Shown one piece after another: positions 1 through 9,316 of a stretch of 64,000 bases of DNA. The translations under genes were made by a program, and so were the position numbers. Position 1 is the stretch's first letter; the number at the start of each line of letters is the position of its first letter. The notes below the pieces were generated by a model. That model ran no database searches. It was given only the letters and a program-made list of their open reading frames with translations, and was not told the DNA's origin. The stretch covers positions 1 through 64,000 of the forward strand of contig JAQTZA010000010.1 in the NCBI GenBank assembly GCA_028687995.1, given 5' to 3'. Origin of the DNA: Bacteroidales bacterium. GTDB lineage: Bacteria; Bacteroidota; Bacteroidia; Bacteroidales; UBA7332.

Positions 1-1
1 G

Positions 2-1072
2 TTCATTGTAGATGAAGCATCTCTCATCAATAATAGTAGTTTTGAGACGAGTATGTTTGGATCGGGTCATCTGCTGGATGATTTGATTGAGTATGTTTAC
101 TCCCAAGAATCATGCAATCTGATAATAATTGGTGATTCTGCTCAGCTACCACCAGTAGGACAATCTGAATCTCCGGCGCTCAATCGCTCGATTCTAGAAT
201 CGTATGGTCTCGATGTTATTGAGCACACGTTGAATGAAGTTGCGCGCCAGAGTCAGGAGTCGGGAATTCTCCACAATGCTACGAAACTTCGAAAACAAAT
301 CGAAAAAAACGAGAATTTAGACTCTTTGCCCCTACTCGACACAGACAATTTCCCTGATTTGAAAATTATTAACGGTGACGATCTACCAGATATCATTTCT
401 AACTGTTATGGAAGAGATGGAATTGAGGAAACCATTCTCATCACCCGAAGTAATAAACGGGCAAACCTATTCAATCAAGGAATTCGAGGCCGGGTTCTTT
501 ATCGTGAGGAGGAGCTATCGAATGGCGATTTAATTATGATCACGAAAAACAACTATTTCTGGAGCAAAGATTACGAAGAGATTGGATTTATTGCTAACGG
601 CGAGATTGCAGAAGTCGTAAGAGTGAGAAATCAAGAAGAAATCTACAATCTTCGATTTGCGAACGCAACACTTCGATTTATTGATCTAAACATAGAAATT
701 GACGGTAGAATCATTTATGAATCACTTCATACTGATACTCCATCGATACCCAGAGAAATGCAGGAGAAGTTATATCTTTCTGTTTTGGAAGATTATTCAG
801 AACTGCCAACTAAAAGTCTAAAAATAAAGAAATTAAAGGAAGATCCATATTACAATGCATTTCAACTTAAATACGGATATTCCATCACAAGTCATAAATC
901 ACAAGGTGGTCAATGGAAAAATGTGATACTAGATCTAGGAAATATTAGGACTGAACACCTTGGATCAAATTTCTATAGATGGCTATATACTTCAATCACC
1001 CGTGCCACCGAAAATCTTTTTCTTTTAAATATTCCAAAACAAATGCTTTCTAAATTTGTTATGATGAAATAA
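2..1072 (+). CDS. RecD-like ATP-dependent DNA helicase, 5' end outside window
   Basis: The reading frame is open from base 2, so the gene starts left of the window and only the C-terminal 356 residues are seen. The visible part starts at the Walker B motif (FIVDEAS), which places the missing part at the P-loop and N-terminus. Next comes the superfamily 1 motif IGDSAQLPPVG (nt ~128-162). The C-terminal motifs are SITSHKSQGGQW (nt ~880-915) and YTSITRATENLFLL (nt ~987-1028), typical of the UvrD_C_2/RecD-like family. Such proteins unwind DNA 5'->3' using ATP; the precise role of the Bacteroidota members is unclear. An annotation starting at the ATG at 53 would be wrong, because Walker B lies upstream of it. 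Confidence 0.85.
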   Translation, partial: FIVDEASLINNSSFETSMFGSGHLLDDLIEYVYSQESCNLIIIGDSAQLPPVGQSESPALNRSILESYGLDVIEHTLNEVARQSQESGILHNATKLRKQIEKNENLDSLPLLDTDNFPDLKIINGDDLPDIISNCYGRDGIEETILITRSNKRANLFNQGIRGRVLYREEELSNGDLIMITKNNYFWSKDYEEIGFIANGEIAEVVRVRNQEEIYNLRFANATLRFIDLNIEIDGRIIYESLHTDTPSIPREMQEKLYLSVLEDYSELPTKSLKIKKLKEDPYYNAFQLKYGYSITSHKSQGGQWKNVILDLGNIRTEHLGSNFYRWLYTSITRATENLFLLNIPKQMLSKFVMMK

Positions 1073-1150
1073 TGTTGGTTAATCTTATTTTTCGTTAATC
1101 TCTTTTTATTATATTTACACGAATTTCAATCCCTCTTAAATCCATAAATT

Positions 1151-2875
1151 ATGAAAAAATTACGCAATATTCAATGGATTGTTCTATTGATTGCAATCTT
1201 TTCAATTCAAAGTTGTGTCGATGACAAATACGATTTATCTAAACTTCCAGATCATGTGATTTTAGCTGGCGATTCTATTATTTTGCCTATGGGAAGTACT
1301 GATACTGCTTTTATGAAGAGTTTCATAGATGACAAGCATCTAAGTTATATCGAAAACAGAAATGGCGTGTATGTGCTTGTTCAAAAAGATTCAATCGAGC
1401 TATCCCTTCCATCTTCCGAAGATCTTAAAGTAGATAATGCAAGTGTTTCCTCGTCGCAAAGCGCTAAAGTATCATATATCCCAACTGGCATTCAGGTCAT
1501 TTTACCCAAGGACGAAGTCTTTGCTGAGATTGTTTCATCGAAAACATTACCAGTTAATACTGGGTCGACTATCAGTCGTCTAGATTTTGTTGAATTCAAT
1601 AATGAAGGTAATAATGCGGCTCTGAATTTGAATATTGACCTTAGACAAACAAATGCTTCGGGGCCATGTGATATTTCCTTTATCATGGAAATCCCTTCAG
1701 GTTTAGAGTTAATACCAGATGCTGGAAACGGAGTAGTGGTGGCGAATCAATATATTCTTCACATTACAGATTTAAGTTTGTTTCCTGTAAACAGAACATT
1801 CAAAATCAAAAAATTAGATCAATCAGGAGGCAATCCAATTGTCTTTAGCTACAAAAGTACCATTACATTGAAACAAGGCGCTTCAATAACCTATACGGGT
1901 AATGATCCTGGACTGGATATATCTATGGCTACTTCCAATATGTACGTAAATTATTTAAAAGGAAAAATAAATTTTAGTGGATCGAAACCGGGCATTACAG
2001 CTAACATAAGCGATCTGTATTCTCTTTTCAAAAGTAATAACGACATAGTAAGCCTCTACAATCCAGCTCTTTATATTGAATCTGTTGCAGACTTTGGAGT
2101 TCCACTTACTATTTCCTTAAAATCAAGTGCTGTAAAAAATAACAGCATTATCAAACAAGATAATACTGAACTAAACATAGTAGCTCCAACTGTTATCAAT
2201 GAGTCTCGCACCAATAAATTCGCATTAAGTAATCTCAAACCTTCAGGAATCGGATCAGATGTTAACTGGTCTATTCTGGATTTGAAAGGTTATATTAAGT
2301 TGAAGCCAGATGTATTAAATGCTGATATTGATTTTGCTTCAACCGTTGGAACTGGCACTATTGCAAATCCCCATTTTATGTCTTCGACGTCAAAAGCAAA
2401 AGTGAATTATCGCTTTGAATTACCATTGGCTTTCGACAGCGATTTTCTACTCAATTTCAATGATACTGTTATGGATGTATTCACTGATGATAAAATCAAA
2501 GAATATTTTTTCAGCACTGGAAGTGTGGTGATTGCTGGCACATTCACTTCTACTATTCCGATGAATGCGAATCTTACAGCTGCCGTTTTATCTAAAGATT
2601 TTACTGAAACACCTGTAACTATTCAATCAACTGTAAAAATAGATGCTGACACAAAAGGAATAAAAATCGACACACCTTTTAGTCTTATTCTAACAGCAGA
2701 AGATATGAAAACGATGAATTTTCCACGACATCTTGCCCTGTATGTTAAATTAGATGCAGGAAATGATATCAATGGAACTTCGTTAGCAGGTATTCCTTTG
2801 AAATCAACTGATTACATTGTTATCAAAAATCTTAGAGTGATAAAAAAAGGTGGCATTCAAATAAGTACTAAATAA
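1151..2875 (+). CDS. Large secreted lipoprotein of unknown function
   Basis: A 574-residue protein with a typical lipoprotein signal: charged MKKLRN start, hydrophobic stretch, and lipobox SIQSC with Cys22. The residues after the Cys are acidic (VDDKYD), a pattern associated with surface export of lipoproteins in Bacteroidota. The rest is rich in beta-type sequence with repeated hydrophobic/Ser/Thr strands and no catalytic motif I recognise. It ends 22 nt before the DUF5723 gene and is probably co-transcribed with it, suggesting an envelope partner. A weak TATATTTA box at 1110-1117 could be its -7 element, but I see no good -33 element. Function unknown. Confidence 0.75.
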   Translation: MKKLRNIQWIVLLIAIFSIQSCVDDKYDLSKLPDHVILAGDSIILPMGSTDTAFMKSFIDDKHLSYIENRNGVYVLVQKDSIELSLPSSEDLKVDNASVSSSQSAKVSYIPTGIQVILPKDEVFAEIVSSKTLPVNTGSTISRLDFVEFNNEGNNAALNLNIDLRQTNASGPCDISFIMEIPSGLELIPDAGNGVVVANQYILHITDLSLFPVNRTFKIKKLDQSGGNPIVFSYKSTITLKQGASITYTGNDPGLDISMATSNMYVNYLKGKINFSGSKPGITANISDLYSLFKSNNDIVSLYNPALYIESVADFGVPLTISLKSSAVKNNSIIKQDNTELNIVAPTVINESRTNKFALSNLKPSGIGSDVNWSILDLKGYIKLKPDVLNADIDFASTVGTGTIANPHFMSSTSKAKVNYRFELPLAFDSDFLLNFNDTVMDVFTDDKIKEYFFSTGSVVIAGTFTSTIPMNANLTAAVLSKDFTETPVTIQSTVKIDADTKGIKIDTPFSLILTAEDMKTMNFPRHLALYVKLDAGNDINGTSLAGIPLKSTDYIVIKNLRVIKKGGIQISTK

Positions 2876-2897
2876 CAAATCTAAAGAAAAAGCGATT

Positions 2898-4577
2898 ATG
2901 AAATCAAGATATAAACTGACTCATTTTGCAATAAGCGCAACTCTTTGGATAATTGGAGTTGCAGCGATTGCTCAATCCACGGCCACAAAAACGAGCTACT
3001 TTCTCAACAACTCATATTATAGAGGAGAGCTCAACCCTGCTTTACAACCAGAACGTGGTTATCTCAATATTTTCGGGATTGGAAATAGCACATTTAATCT
3101 AGATGCTGGAAATATCACATTGGATAGAATCGTATATTTTAAACCAGATGGAACGATGGATTTCACGGTAAATGACCCTACCGAACGAAAACGATTTCTG
3201 GATGCTTTGGAGCCAACAAACAGATTGCAAGCAGATGTAAGTATCCAACCTTTCGGGATGGGATTTTATACAGGAAAGGTATTTTGGACATTAAATGTTG
3301 GAGTAAAAGAACGGATGCTGATGCAAGCACCAAAGGAGTTTTTCGAAATGATTTTAAATGGTCCTGCTCAGGGTGTAACATCCATGAAAAATGCTAAAAT
3401 TTCAAACATTAGCTATCTGGATGCAGATTTAGGAATCTCCTTTCCAATCACTAAATACGTTACCGTTGGAGGTAAATACAAGTATATCAAAGGGCTACAA
3501 TATCTAGATGTTGCATTCGATCAATTTGATTTAACGATGAATCAAAACGAATGGAAACTCGATATGCAAGGGAAATTGCGTTCATCGATGACTGGTTATC
3601 AAGGACAAGTGGGTGGAAGATTTGACGCCAGCCTTTATGGAGATGGCATCAAATCAGGCATTAAGAATCCAGCTGGATCGGGCTACGGAATTGATTTAGG
3701 AATTGTAGTAAAACCGATTGAAGCGCTTTCACTCTCTTTTGCAGTTATCGACCTAGGATCAATCAACTGGTCAAAAGATGCAAATACGTTCAGCGATATT
3801 ACCTATAGCCAGGTTTTATTGGATAATAAATTAAACGTCAATGACCAGATGAATAATTTACCCGAACCTGAAATGACAAATGTATCGGCCGAAGATTTTT
3901 CCACAGATTTACCAACCGCCTACAATGCCGGTATTGAATATTCATTTTTCAAAGACAGAATAAGTTTTGGACTTCTATCCACTCATCAATCAGGTGATTA
4001 TAAATCTTCCGACATGACCTATTCTGCAAATCTGAAACCGATGAAATCTTTCAATACTGCAGTGTCTTACACATCTAGTAGCAGAGGATTTAGTTCTTAT
4101 GGTGCTGCAGTAAGTTGGACACCAAGTTGGTTCCTAGGATTCTTTGTAGCGACAGATTACATGGTTTCGAAGGTGACTCCTGAATATATCCCTATAAATT
4201 CAGGTCAAGCCAATATTCAGTTTGGAGTAAATATCGCCTTAGCGGCAAAAAGAAAAGACAAGAAAAAGATTTCTGTGAATTCGGCGCCAATGCCAATTGA
4301 GACAATTCCGACAGAACTGAAACAAGATACTATTCGGACAAATCCGACGCAGCTCGACGATAAAGTAATCAAATCTGATACTGTTGTCTTCGTTCCACAA
4401 GTAGATAGTATCTCACAAATTGCAACTGACTCTATAGGGAGTGTGACGAGAATTGATGATTCTACCATAAAAGTGATAGAATCTGCTGTAACTACACCAA
4501 ATAGTGAATCAAATGATACACCAGCTAAGGCAATACCCGAGAACAATTCAAACGAAGGTATTCTAAAACCAGAATAG
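2898..4577 (+). CDS. DUF5723-type outer-membrane beta-barrel protein
   Basis: A 559-residue protein with a cleavable signal peptide (hydrophobic residues ~10-24, AIA-QS cleavage region). The mature start has the pattern YFLNNSYYRGELNPALQPE followed by RGYLNIFGIGN, which I recall as characteristic of the Bacteroidota DUF5723 family. Many amphipathic strands with Gly-rich turns (GVDLGI-like, SFGLLSTHQ) fit a PorV/FadL-like barrel. The last ~110 residues are a Ser/Thr/Asp-rich, low-complexity tail, probably unfolded. It follows the lipoprotein gene by 22 nt and ends just before a strong terminator. The family's substrate is unknown. Confidence 0.7.
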   Translation: MKSRYKLTHFAISATLWIIGVAAIAQSTATKTSYFLNNSYYRGELNPALQPERGYLNIFGIGNSTFNLDAGNITLDRIVYFKPDGTMDFTVNDPTERKRFLDALEPTNRLQADVSIQPFGMGFYTGKVFWTLNVGVKERMLMQAPKEFFEMILNGPAQGVTSMKNAKISNISYLDADLGISFPITKYVTVGGKYKYIKGLQYLDVAFDQFDLTMNQNEWKLDMQGKLRSSMTGYQGQVGGRFDASLYGDGIKSGIKNPAGSGYGIDLGIVVKPIEALSLSFAVIDLGSINWSKDANTFSDITYSQVLLDNKLNVNDQMNNLPEPEMTNVSAEDFSTDLPTAYNAGIEYSFFKDRISFGLLSTHQSGDYKSSDMTYSANLKPMKSFNTAVSYTSSSRGFSSYGAAVSWTPSWFLGFFVATDYMVSKVTPEYIPINSGQANIQFGVNIALAAKRKDKKKISVNSAPMPIETIPTELKQDTIRTNPTQLDDKVIKSDTVVFVPQVDSISQIATDSIGSVTRIDDSTIKVIESAVTTPNSESNDTPAKAIPENNSNEGILKPE

Positions 4578-4584
4578 AAACCCA

Positions 4585-4639
4585 TTTAATAAACGAAAAG
4601 AGCACTTGATTTCATCAAGTGCTCTTTTCGTTTATTAAA
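4585..4639. terminator. Bidirectional terminator, perfect 55-nt palindrome
   Basis: Two 26-nt arms (4585-4610 and 4614-4639) are exact reverse complements around a TTC loop. The stem has a GC-containing core (GAGCACTTGAT) flanked by A-rich and T-rich ends, so it can terminate transcription in both directions. It sits between the converging DUF5723 gene and murF. Confidence 0.9.
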
Positions 4640-4644
4640 ATACC

Positions 4645-5937
4645 CTATAACAATTCGATTGTTTTCTCAAGTCTCATTCCTCGCGAACCCTTTATCATTA
4701 CATAAGAGTTTGATATTAGATTGGCTCGAAGATACTCTATTAGCAATTCAGTGTTTCGGAATGTTAGAAAATCAGATTTTGTTTCATTGAAAAACTCACC
4801 ACAAAGCAACACTTTTTGAAATTCAAATTTTTCAATCAAATCTACCACCTTTTGATGCTCCATTTCACTACTTTCTCCCAATTCAAACATATCGCCCAAA
4901 ATTAAAATTTTGGATTCAACTTCCATTTTTCCAAAATTGGTAACAGCCGCCAGCATACTCGATGGATTGGCATTGTATGCATCGACAACCAATATATTTC
5001 GATCAGTTTTTGTCAGTTGTGAACGATTATTTTGAGGTAAATACTCCTCAATCGCAGTTGATATCTCATTCATTCCTATATCAAATGTAAGTCCAATAGC
5101 AGCAGCAGCTAACGCATTCATCAAATTATAACCACCAATCAATTGAGTATTAACAGTAGATCTCTGATTTGAATGACTCCATTCAAAAGAAAGATATGGG
5201 TTATTAGCTGTTATTTGACCAGACACAAACAAATTAGGAGTTTCTCCATAGGCAATCTTTGCCATGCCATCAGAGATTTTCTGCAAATACAAATTCTCTT
5301 GATGAATAAATATTTGCCTATTTCTGTTTCGCAAAAAATCATACAACTCCCCTTTTGTTTTAATGACACCTTCGAATGAACCAAATCCCTCTAGATGTGC
5401 CTTTCCAACATTAGTTATCAATCCAAAATCAGGTTCAGCCATTTCTGCCAAAAATTTAATTTCGCCTTGATGATTAGCTCCCATTTCGATTACCGCAATA
5501 TCGTGCGTAGAATTGATGGAGAGTAATGTTAAAGGAACACCAATGTGATTATTCAGATTACCTTTTGTAAAAAGCACATTGAATTTTTTGGATAGAACTG
5601 AAGCAGTCAACTCTTTGGTGGTAGTCTTACCATTTGTGCCAGTAATTCCGATTACAGGAATCGTCAACTGCTTGCGATGCCAATTGGCGAGTTGTTGAAG
5701 CATGAGCAAGCAATCTTCCACAAGAATGATTTTATCCTCATTAGCATACTCTACTTCATCTACAAATGCATAAGCAGAGCCTTTGACCAACGCTTGTTGA
5801 GCAAACTTATTTCCATTGAAATTATCACCTTTCAACGCTATAAAAATAGAACCATCCGGACAGTTTCGACTATCAGTCGTTACAACCGGATGATTCAAAT
5901 AGATTTGATAAATATCTTGAATTTTCATTCCATTCAA
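4645..5937 (-). CDS. murF: UDP-MurNAc-tripeptide--D-Ala-D-Ala ligase MurF
   Basis: Cytoplasmic peptidoglycan ligase that adds D-Ala-D-Ala to the UDP-MurNAc-tripeptide using ATP. The N-terminal substrate domain carries TTDSRN and GSIFIALKGDNFNG (residues ~20-43). The ATP-binding P-loop GITGTNGKTTTKEL spans residues ~97-110, followed by the Mur signatures NLNNHIGVPLTLL, EMGANHQGEI and ITNVGKAHLEGFGS. The C-terminal ligase domain has VVDAYNANPSSM and ILGDMFELGE. At 430 residues it has normal family length. Met4 (codon at 5928) is an equally good start. It is the last gene of a leftward run after dnaX and the M48 peptidase (14-nt gap). Confidence 0.96.
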   Translation of the reverse strand: MNGMKIQDIYQIYLNHPVVTTDSRNCPDGSIFIALKGDNFNGNKFAQQALVKGSAYAFVDEVEYANEDKIILVEDCLLMLQQLANWHRKQLTIPVIGITGTNGKTTTKELTASVLSKKFNVLFTKGNLNNHIGVPLTLLSINSTHDIAVIEMGANHQGEIKFLAEMAEPDFGLITNVGKAHLEGFGSFEGVIKTKGELYDFLRNRNRQIFIHQENLYLQKISDGMAKIAYGETPNLFVSGQITANNPYLSFEWSHSNQRSTVNTQLIGGYNLMNALAAAAIGLTFDIGMNEISTAIEEYLPQNNRSQLTKTDRNILVVDAYNANPSSMLAAVTNFGKMEVESKILILGDMFELGESSEMEHQKVVDLIEKFEFQKVLLCGEFFNETKSDFLTFRNTELLIEYLRANLISNSYVMIKGSRGMRLEKTIELL

Positions 5938-5951
5938 ATTCTTGAAAAAAA

Positions 5952-6746
5952 TTATTTTTTCTTGTAAGTCAATGCTTCGGGTATCTCTTGTTTGATCTTG
6001 GCTATGCGATTTTCATCAGAAGGATGCGTGCTCATAAATTCTAATGGTTTGGATCCACCCGAAAATTCAGCCATTCGCTGCCAGAAATTAATAGCTTCGT
6101 TCACATCATATCCTGCCATAACTAGAAAAATCAATCCCATTCTATCAGCTTCAGACTCCTGTTTGCGAGAGAAGGGCAACATCACACCGTATTGAGCACC
6201 CAGCCCATAAACCGTTTGAGCAATCTGCTGTTTACTTTGGGTACTTTTCGACATAGCTGCGTCAAGTATCGATCCGCCATACTGCGCCATCATTTGCTGG
6301 CTCATTCGTTCGTTGCTATGCTTTGCTACTGCGTGAGCTACTTCATGCCCCAGAACAACTGCTAAACCAGCTTCATTTTTCGTCAATGGCAAAATACCTT
6401 CATTTACAACGATTTTACCTCCTGGCATACAAAACGCATTCGGTACCGAATCTTTCACCAAATGAAATTCCCAAGCAAAATTCGCAATTTCAGCTTCCAA
6501 TCCATTTGCTTTCAGATAAGCTTCGACAGCAACAGATATCTTCTTCCCGACTTTTACCACCATCGCGGTATTCGTTTTGTTTGTCGATTCTTTGGCGCTT
6601 TTCATATAATCGGTGAACGACTGTCCACTCAGAGATAAAACTTCTTGATCGCTCACCAACAAAAGTTGTTTTCGACCTGTCAATGGCACACTGCTACATC
6701 CATCTAAAAGGAGTGCCAACACTATAAGATAAAAGAATTTGTTCAT
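5952..6746 (-). CDS. M48-family metallopeptidase lipoprotein
   Basis: Membrane-anchored zinc protease of the M48 family (BepA/LoiP/YcaL relatives, which act in outer-membrane quality control). The signal peptide ends in lipobox LLDGC with Cys17. The zinc site is HEVAH (His134, Glu135, His138), with the third ligand in EADRMG (Glu199). NAFCMPGGKIVVNEGIL (residues ~103-119) is the usual substrate-strand motif before the active site. STHPSDENRI near the C-terminus is also typical. At 264 residues it is a minimal version without TPR domains. It is 21 nt downstream of dnaX and 14 nt upstream of murF. Confidence 0.93.
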   Translation of the reverse strand: MNKFFYLIVLALLLDGCSSVPLTGRKQLLLVSDQEVLSLSGQSFTDYMKSAKESTNKTNTAMVVKVGKKISVAVEAYLKANGLEAEIANFAWEFHLVKDSVPNAFCMPGGKIVVNEGILPLTKNEAGLAVVLGHEVAHAVAKHSNERMSQQMMAQYGGSILDAAMSKSTQSKQQIAQTVYGLGAQYGVMLPFSRKQESEADRMGLIFLVMAGYDVNEAINFWQRMAEFSGGSKPLEFMSTHPSDENRIAKIKQEIPEALTYKKK

Positions 6747-6767
6747 AAAATCATTTTTTAATTGTGA

Positions 6768-8546
6768 TTAAATTATCTCCAACCCAAATGCCTCTTTCAA
6801 TTTATACAAATTTGGATTTTCAGAAGCCATAGCTATAAACTTCTCTTGTTTGCTGTAAATTTTTGGGCGTTCATTTACTTCGTTTACTTTTACAGTCATT
6901 TGCAAAAATGAGTTCTTAAGCTTTCTCTTCAAAAAAACGATTAAATTCGTCGATTCAGCCTCAACCAAATCTACTTGCGCCTGACTATCAACATATATCT
7001 CAAACCGTTTATCCCCAGTTAATTTAGGATTCGAATTGGTCAACGTTTTTTTAATTAGAATTCTATCACCTGCAATTTGACCAGCATATTCTGCCCATGC
7101 CTCTTTTAACGAATTCTCATCAACAGGAGCATCTTCAACAATAGAATTCATTGATGTAGTCGTTACCGTATTTTCCTTGCTCTGCAAAGATGTCTTAATC
7201 GAAATTCCTGGAATCCTAGTAGTTGGTTTTGCGATTTTCGGTTCGTTTTCGGCAACAATTGGGAGAGCAAAACTATTATGAATTTGCATTTCCACATCTG
7301 TATTTGCTATTGGAGTCGAAGATTCTGACTTCGCCAAAGGTGTATTCGTGGATACTGTTATGGGCGTTACCAGATTAACTACAGGCGCTTGCGGAATCAC
7401 ACTAGGTGAAATAGGCTGAATCGTAGGTTTTGGAGATTCAAGCGAAGTCAATGGCTGTAGGATCTGGCACAATCGAATCAACGACAATTCAACAATAAGT
7501 CGTTTATTTTTACTGATTCGATAATTCAAATCGCATTCGTTAGCAATTTCAAGTGCTTTATATAGAAAAGGCAAGCTGCATTGCTGAGATTGAATCACAT
7601 ATTTCTTACCAATTGCTTCACCAACCTCCAACAGATTGATTGTCTGGGGATCTTTTGAAACCAACAAATCACGGAAGTGTGAACTTAATCCTGAAATAAA
7701 ATTATGTCCCTCGAATCCGTGATTCAATATTTCATTAAAAACCAATAATGCTTGTTGAACATTTCCTGTCAAGAAGGATTCTATTAATCGAAAATAGTAA
7801 TCGTAATCCAACACATTGAGATTATCAATTACCGATTTATAAGTAATATTTCCGCCCGTAAAACTGACCACTTGATCAAAGATAGACAATGCATCACGCA
7901 TCCCACCATCCGATTTTTGAGCAATAATATTCAAAGCTTCCGCCTCGACATTTACTCCCTCTTGTTGTGCCACATATTGCAAATGTTCCACTGTATCATT
8001 TACGCCAATGCGTTGAAAATCATAAATCTGACATCTTGAAAGAATTGTCGGTAGGATTTTATGTTTTTCAGTAGTTGCCAATACAAAAATGGCATGTCGA
8101 GGAGGCTCTTCCAGTGTTTTCAAAAATGCATTAAATGCTTGAGCCGAAAGCATGTGCACCTCATCTATAATATAGACTTTATATTGACCAATCTGTGGTG
8201 GGATTCGCACCTGCTCTATCAACGTACGTATATCGTCAACCGAGTTGTTCGAAGCAGCATCCAATTCATGAATGTTATATGAGCGATGATCGTTGAAAGA
8301 CACGCAAGATTCACAATCATTACATGCTTCACCCTCAGATGTGGGATGAAAACAGTTTATCGTTTTGGCGAAAATACGAGCGCAGGTCGTTTTACCAACC
8401 CCTCTTGGCCCGCAAAAAAGATATGCATGTGCCAATTTTTTAGTAATCACTGCATTTTTCAAAGTGGTAGTCAATGCATGTTGACCAACCACCGATCGAA
8501 AAGTAGCAGGGCGATATTTGAGAGCCGAAACGATAAAATCTTCCAT
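6768..8546 (-). CDS. dnaX: DNA polymerase III subunit gamma/tau
   Basis: Clamp-loader ATPase of the replicative polymerase. The start at 8546 gives MEDFIVSALKYRPATF, the normal family N-terminus; a longer frame from 8606 would add 20 residues that do not look like DnaX. The P-loop GPRGVGKT is at residues 46-53, and the zinc module uses Cys65, Cys75, Cys78 and Cys81. Walker B is IIDEVHML, and the SRC motif (LSRCQIYDF) provides the arginine finger. The total is 592 residues. The region from ~370 to 470 is Pro/Ser/Thr-rich linker, followed by a C-terminal tau-like domain. It is the first gene of the operon with the M48 peptidase and murF. Confidence 0.95.
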   Translation of the reverse strand: MEDFIVSALKYRPATFRSVVGQHALTTTLKNAVITKKLAHAYLFCGPRGVGKTTCARIFAKTINCFHPTSEGEACNDCESCVSFNDHRSYNIHELDAASNNSVDDIRTLIEQVRIPPQIGQYKVYIIDEVHMLSAQAFNAFLKTLEEPPRHAIFVLATTEKHKILPTILSRCQIYDFQRIGVNDTVEHLQYVAQQEGVNVEAEALNIIAQKSDGGMRDALSIFDQVVSFTGGNITYKSVIDNLNVLDYDYYFRLIESFLTGNVQQALLVFNEILNHGFEGHNFISGLSSHFRDLLVSKDPQTINLLEVGEAIGKKYVIQSQQCSLPFLYKALEIANECDLNYRISKNKRLIVELSLIRLCQILQPLTSLESPKPTIQPISPSVIPQAPVVNLVTPITVSTNTPLAKSESSTPIANTDVEMQIHNSFALPIVAENEPKIAKPTTRIPGISIKTSLQSKENTVTTTSMNSIVEDAPVDENSLKEAWAEYAGQIAGDRILIKKTLTNSNPKLTGDKRFEIYVDSQAQVDLVEAESTNLIVFLKRKLKNSFLQMTVKVNEVNERPKIYSKQEKFIAMASENPNLYKLKEAFGLEII

Positions 8547-8570
8547 AAGTAGGTTTTTCTCTATGAATTG

Positions 8571-8578
8571 CAAAAATA
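8571..8578 (-). promoter_or_regulatory. dnaX: Possible -7 box of dnaX promoter
   Basis: On the minus strand this reads TATTTTTG, a full match to the Bacteroidota -7 consensus TAnnTTTG, 25 nt before the chosen dnaX start. The only TTG upstream is about 25 nt away, which is longer than usual, so the call is tentative. Confidence 0.4.
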
Positions 8579-8598
8579 GTAATTTACACCTATTATTG

Positions 8599-8631
8599 TT
8601 GTACAATGCTATAGGAATTTCGCTAACTTTG
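8599..8631 (+). promoter_or_regulatory. Promoter of the DivIC-like gene
   Basis: TTG at 8599-8601 and TAACTTTG at 8624-8631 are separated by 22 nt and match the Bacteroidota -33/-7 pattern (TTTG ... TAnnTTTG). The box ends 14 nt before the ATG at 8646, so the leader would be very short. Confidence 0.55.
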
Positions 8632-8645
8632 CAAAAACTATTTTT

Positions 8646-8960
8646 ATGTCAGTGAAGGATTGGGCAATTTACAGTTTTAGTAAGAAATTTGCAAAATACA
8701 TTATTGCATTTCTTATTTTTGGGTTCATCATCATTTTTTGGGATGAAAACAACCTGATTTATCGCTGGACCCTCGATCGAAAAATTCATCAACTAAAGGG
8801 AGATATTGAGCATTATAATACCATTATTGATGAGAGCACCCAGCAACTTGAGCAGCTTCAAAATGATAGTGACAAATTAGAAAAATATGCTCGTGAAAAT
8901 TATCTAATGAAGCAAAAAGAGGAAGATATATTCATTGTAGAAGAACAAAAAGCGAAATGA
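8646..8960 (+). CDS. FtsB/DivIC-like septum formation initiator
   Basis: A small bitopic membrane protein (104 residues) of the DivIC/FtsB type. It has a short cytoplasmic N-terminus, one transmembrane helix (about residues 17-32), then a coiled coil (about 42-80; RKIHQLKGDIEHYNTIID, TQQLEQLQNDSDKLEKYA). The end has the signature ARENYLMKQKEEDIFIV, close to the family pattern AREkyxMkkxxEdvfvi. In the divisome these proteins bridge FtsL and FtsQ. The gene is divergent from dnaX and overlaps the next gene by 4 nt (ATGA). Confidence 0.85.
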   Translation: MSVKDWAIYSFSKKFAKYIIAFLIFGFIIIFWDENNLIYRWTLDRKIHQLKGDIEHYNTIIDESTQQLEQLQNDSDKLEKYARENYLMKQKEEDIFIVEEQKAK

Positions 8961-9295
8961 AAACACCCATCAAAGTTATAATTTTTTACATATCCGCAGT
9001 ATTGATTTTAGTATCCTCAGCTCTTTTTATCACCAAGTGGGAATACGCACCTTATCTATTTGCATTTGGTTCTGCGGGAGTTGCCTCCTACCTTCTTTCA
9101 ACTCCTTATACTGGAACAAATTTTCGGGTCAAACGCCTTCGTCGCTTTGAGATAATTTCTGCTGTTTTATTAGTAGTTACCTCTTATTTTATGTTCAAAC
9201 ACCGTACTGAATGGATTATGACACTATCCATTGCCGCTTTCCTTTTACTCTACTCCTCCATCGTAGTTAGTATTGAAGAGAAAAAAGAGAAGTAA
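8957..9295 (+). CDS. Small four-helix membrane protein, function unknown
   Basis: A 112-residue protein made almost only of four hydrophobic segments (about residues 5-24, 28-46, 61-80, 85-104), ending in a charged EEKKEK tail. It has no known catalytic motif. The 4-nt ATGA overlap with the DivIC-like gene implies translational coupling, so a role in or around the division apparatus is possible, but this is context only. Confidence 0.7.
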   Translation: MKTPIKVIIFYISAVLILVSSALFITKWEYAPYLFAFGSAGVASYLLSTPYTGTNFRVKRLRRFEIISAVLLVVTSYFMFKHRTEWIMTLSIAAFLLLYSSIVVSIEEKKEK

Positions 9296-9310
9296 CAAAT
9301 TACCTCTCTT
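9285..9310. terminator. Probable convergent terminator hairpin
   Basis: AAGAGA-A-GTAA and TTAC-C-TCTCTT can pair over 11 positions with one A-C mismatch around a CAAA loop. It overlaps the stop codon of the membrane-protein gene and lies just before the converging nitroreductase end. It is weaker than the other terminators in this window. Confidence 0.45.
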
Positions 9311-9316
9311 CAATCT

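Noticed and set aside
4217-4585. 122-residue minus-strand frame inside the DUF5723 gene
   Set aside because: It lies entirely antisense to the low-complexity tail of a well supported gene and has no recognisable features, so it is a shadow frame.
6768-8546. Programmed frameshift in dnaX producing a gamma form
   Set aside because: I found no clear slippery sequence with a following hairpin in the expected position.
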